Source of the DNA: an uncultured Eubacterium sp.
Lineage (GTDB): Bacteria; Bacillota; Clostridia; Peptostreptococcales; Anaerovoracaceae
Direction: 5' to 3'
DNA length: 64,000 nt
Assembly: GCA_902495595.1 (NCBI GenBank)
Contig: CABUXV010000005.1
Span: 26,045 to 90,044 of the forward strand
Shown: positions 63,464 through 64,000 of the stretch, piece by piece
Numbering within the stretch: position 1 is the stretch's first letter
Layout: each line of letters begins with the position of its first letter
Position numbers and translations under genes: made by a program
Notes under the pieces: model-generated
What the model was told of the DNA's origin: nothing
Databases searched by the model: none
What the model saw: only the letters and a program-made list of their open reading frames with translations

Positions 63464-64000
63464 CTATCTGCACTTGGCGATAAGTTTTTCCCATTCTTTA
63501 TCCACATAGACTTGAGTTTCCTCTATCATCCATTCGTTTCCCGGCTTAAACATATGCGAAAATCTCCCCTGTCTTTTGAGGAATTCTTCCACCGGAAGTT
63601 TTTTCTTGGGTTCATAGGTCAGGTGCCACTGTCCTTCCACTATTTCGTAAAGCGGCCATACGCAGGTCTCAACCGCAAGTCTGCACATCTCTGCCAAATC
63701 TTCCGTATCGTAACGCCAGCCTCTCGGGCAGGGAGCCATCACGTTTAAAAAGCACGGTCCCTTTGTATATATAGCTTTATGCGCCTTTTCGTGCAAATCT
63801 TTAAAATTGCTCGTAAAAGTCGTTTGCGCCACGTATGGAATATTGTGAGCCGCTATTATTTCCGTCAGATTCTTCTTGTTCTGAATTTTCCCGGGAATTT
63901 CCTTTCCTGCCGGTGATGTGGTCGCATCGGCAAACCGGGGAGTCGAGGAAGATCTTTGTATTCCCGTATTCATGTACGCTTCGTTATCGTAGCACACATA
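63464..64000 (-). CDS. porB: Pyruvate:ferredoxin oxidoreductase beta subunit (5' part beyond window)
   Basis: The C-terminal ~178 residues of a ThDP-binding 2-oxoacid:ferredoxin oxidoreductase beta subunit, open to the window edge. CYDNEAYMNTGIQRSSSTP follows the expected ThDP region, and APCPRGWRYDTEDLAE and YEIVEGQWHLTYEPKKKLPVEEF are typical of PorB. It should reduce ferredoxin from pyruvate, but close paralogues use other 2-oxoacids. It lies upstream of iorA on the same strand, 0.8 kb away. Confidence 0.85.
   Translation of the reverse strand, partial: YVCYDNEAYMNTGIQRSSSTPRFADATTSPAGKEIPGKIQNKKNLTEIIAAHNIPYVAQTTFTSNFKDLHEKAHKAIYTKGPCFLNVMAPCPRGWRYDTEDLAEMCRLAVETCVWPLYEIVEGQWHLTYEPKKKLPVEEFLKRQGRFSHMFKPGNEWMIEETQVYVDKEWEKLIAKCR

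Noticed and set aside
63246..63494. Minus-strand 82-residue open frame after porB
   Set aside because: Overlaps the porB end, lacks a ribosome site and family resemblance, and its composition is not protein-like.

Overview
The window is AT-rich chromosome from an anaerobic, endospore-forming member of the Clostridia (Firmicutes). The evidence is spoIIR and a SipL-like spore morphogenesis gene, several ferredoxin-type enzymes (IorAB, PorB, DUF362), a lysine riboswitch, a leucine T-box leader and strong AGGAGG ribosome binding sites. The gene set would fit the Anaerovoracaceae / Family XIII group, but I cannot fix a genus from sequence alone. No rRNA, tRNA, transposase, phage gene or CRISPR array was seen.

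Layout, left to right. 1-8.5 kb: a partial class V aminotransferase, a DUF362 ferredoxin protein, a SanA/YdcF-like protein, ilvE with its own promoter, a GNAT enzyme, and a four-gene ECF sigma / membrane protein / ABC transporter operon. 8.6-14.9 kb: the lysine operon lysA-lysC-dapF-dapA-dapB-dapH on the minus strand, behind a consensus promoter, a lysine riboswitch and an intrinsic terminator. Its lysC has no ATG, GTG or TTG at the family start and probably begins at ATT. 14.9-23.5 kb: cvpA, an unknown conserved protein, tadA, an Ig-like surface protein, ispE, a GntR regulator, a SipL-like protein and spoIIR. 23.7-30.8 kb: a DMT transporter, then a complete vanG-type operon (vanR, vanS, vanG, vanXY, vanT) for D-Ala-D-Ser peptidoglycan precursors. 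30.8-37 kb: an MFS exporter, an Rrf2 regulator that is a second ATT-start candidate, and a nitrilase-family hydrolase plus permease. Those two lie behind a textbook ANTAR two-hairpin antiterminator, next to the genes for an ANTAR response regulator and its histidine kinase.

37-42.2 kb: leuA-leuC-leuD-leuB behind a leucine T-box. 42.4-47.7 kb: the most unusual locus. A divergent HxlR regulator faces a seven-gene operon encoding a Cys-rich repeat peptide, a radical SAM/SPASM maturase, a nitroreductase, a flavin/ferredoxin protein, a PPC-domain protein, a class M sirtuin and a zinc macrodomain. 47.7-53.5 kb: ilvB-ilvN-ilvC-ilvD, preceded by a long region with CodY-like palindromes. 53.6-58.5 kb: a DUF1275/RHH/SPFH operon, an acetoacetate-decarboxylase-family protein, a flavin reductase and a class B sortase. 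58.5-64 kb: iorA-iorB-paaK-ACT for aryl 2-oxoacid oxidation and aryl-CoA formation, and the 3' end of a porB-like gene.

The metabolic theme is amino acids. Lysine, leucine and isoleucine/valine synthesis are each under a different control (riboswitch, T-box, probable CodY), and iorAB/paaK handle aromatic 2-oxoacids. The regions upstream of ilvB and iorA share an element with a 28-bp perfect match and CodY-like palindromes, in the same orientation relative to each gene, which suggests common control.
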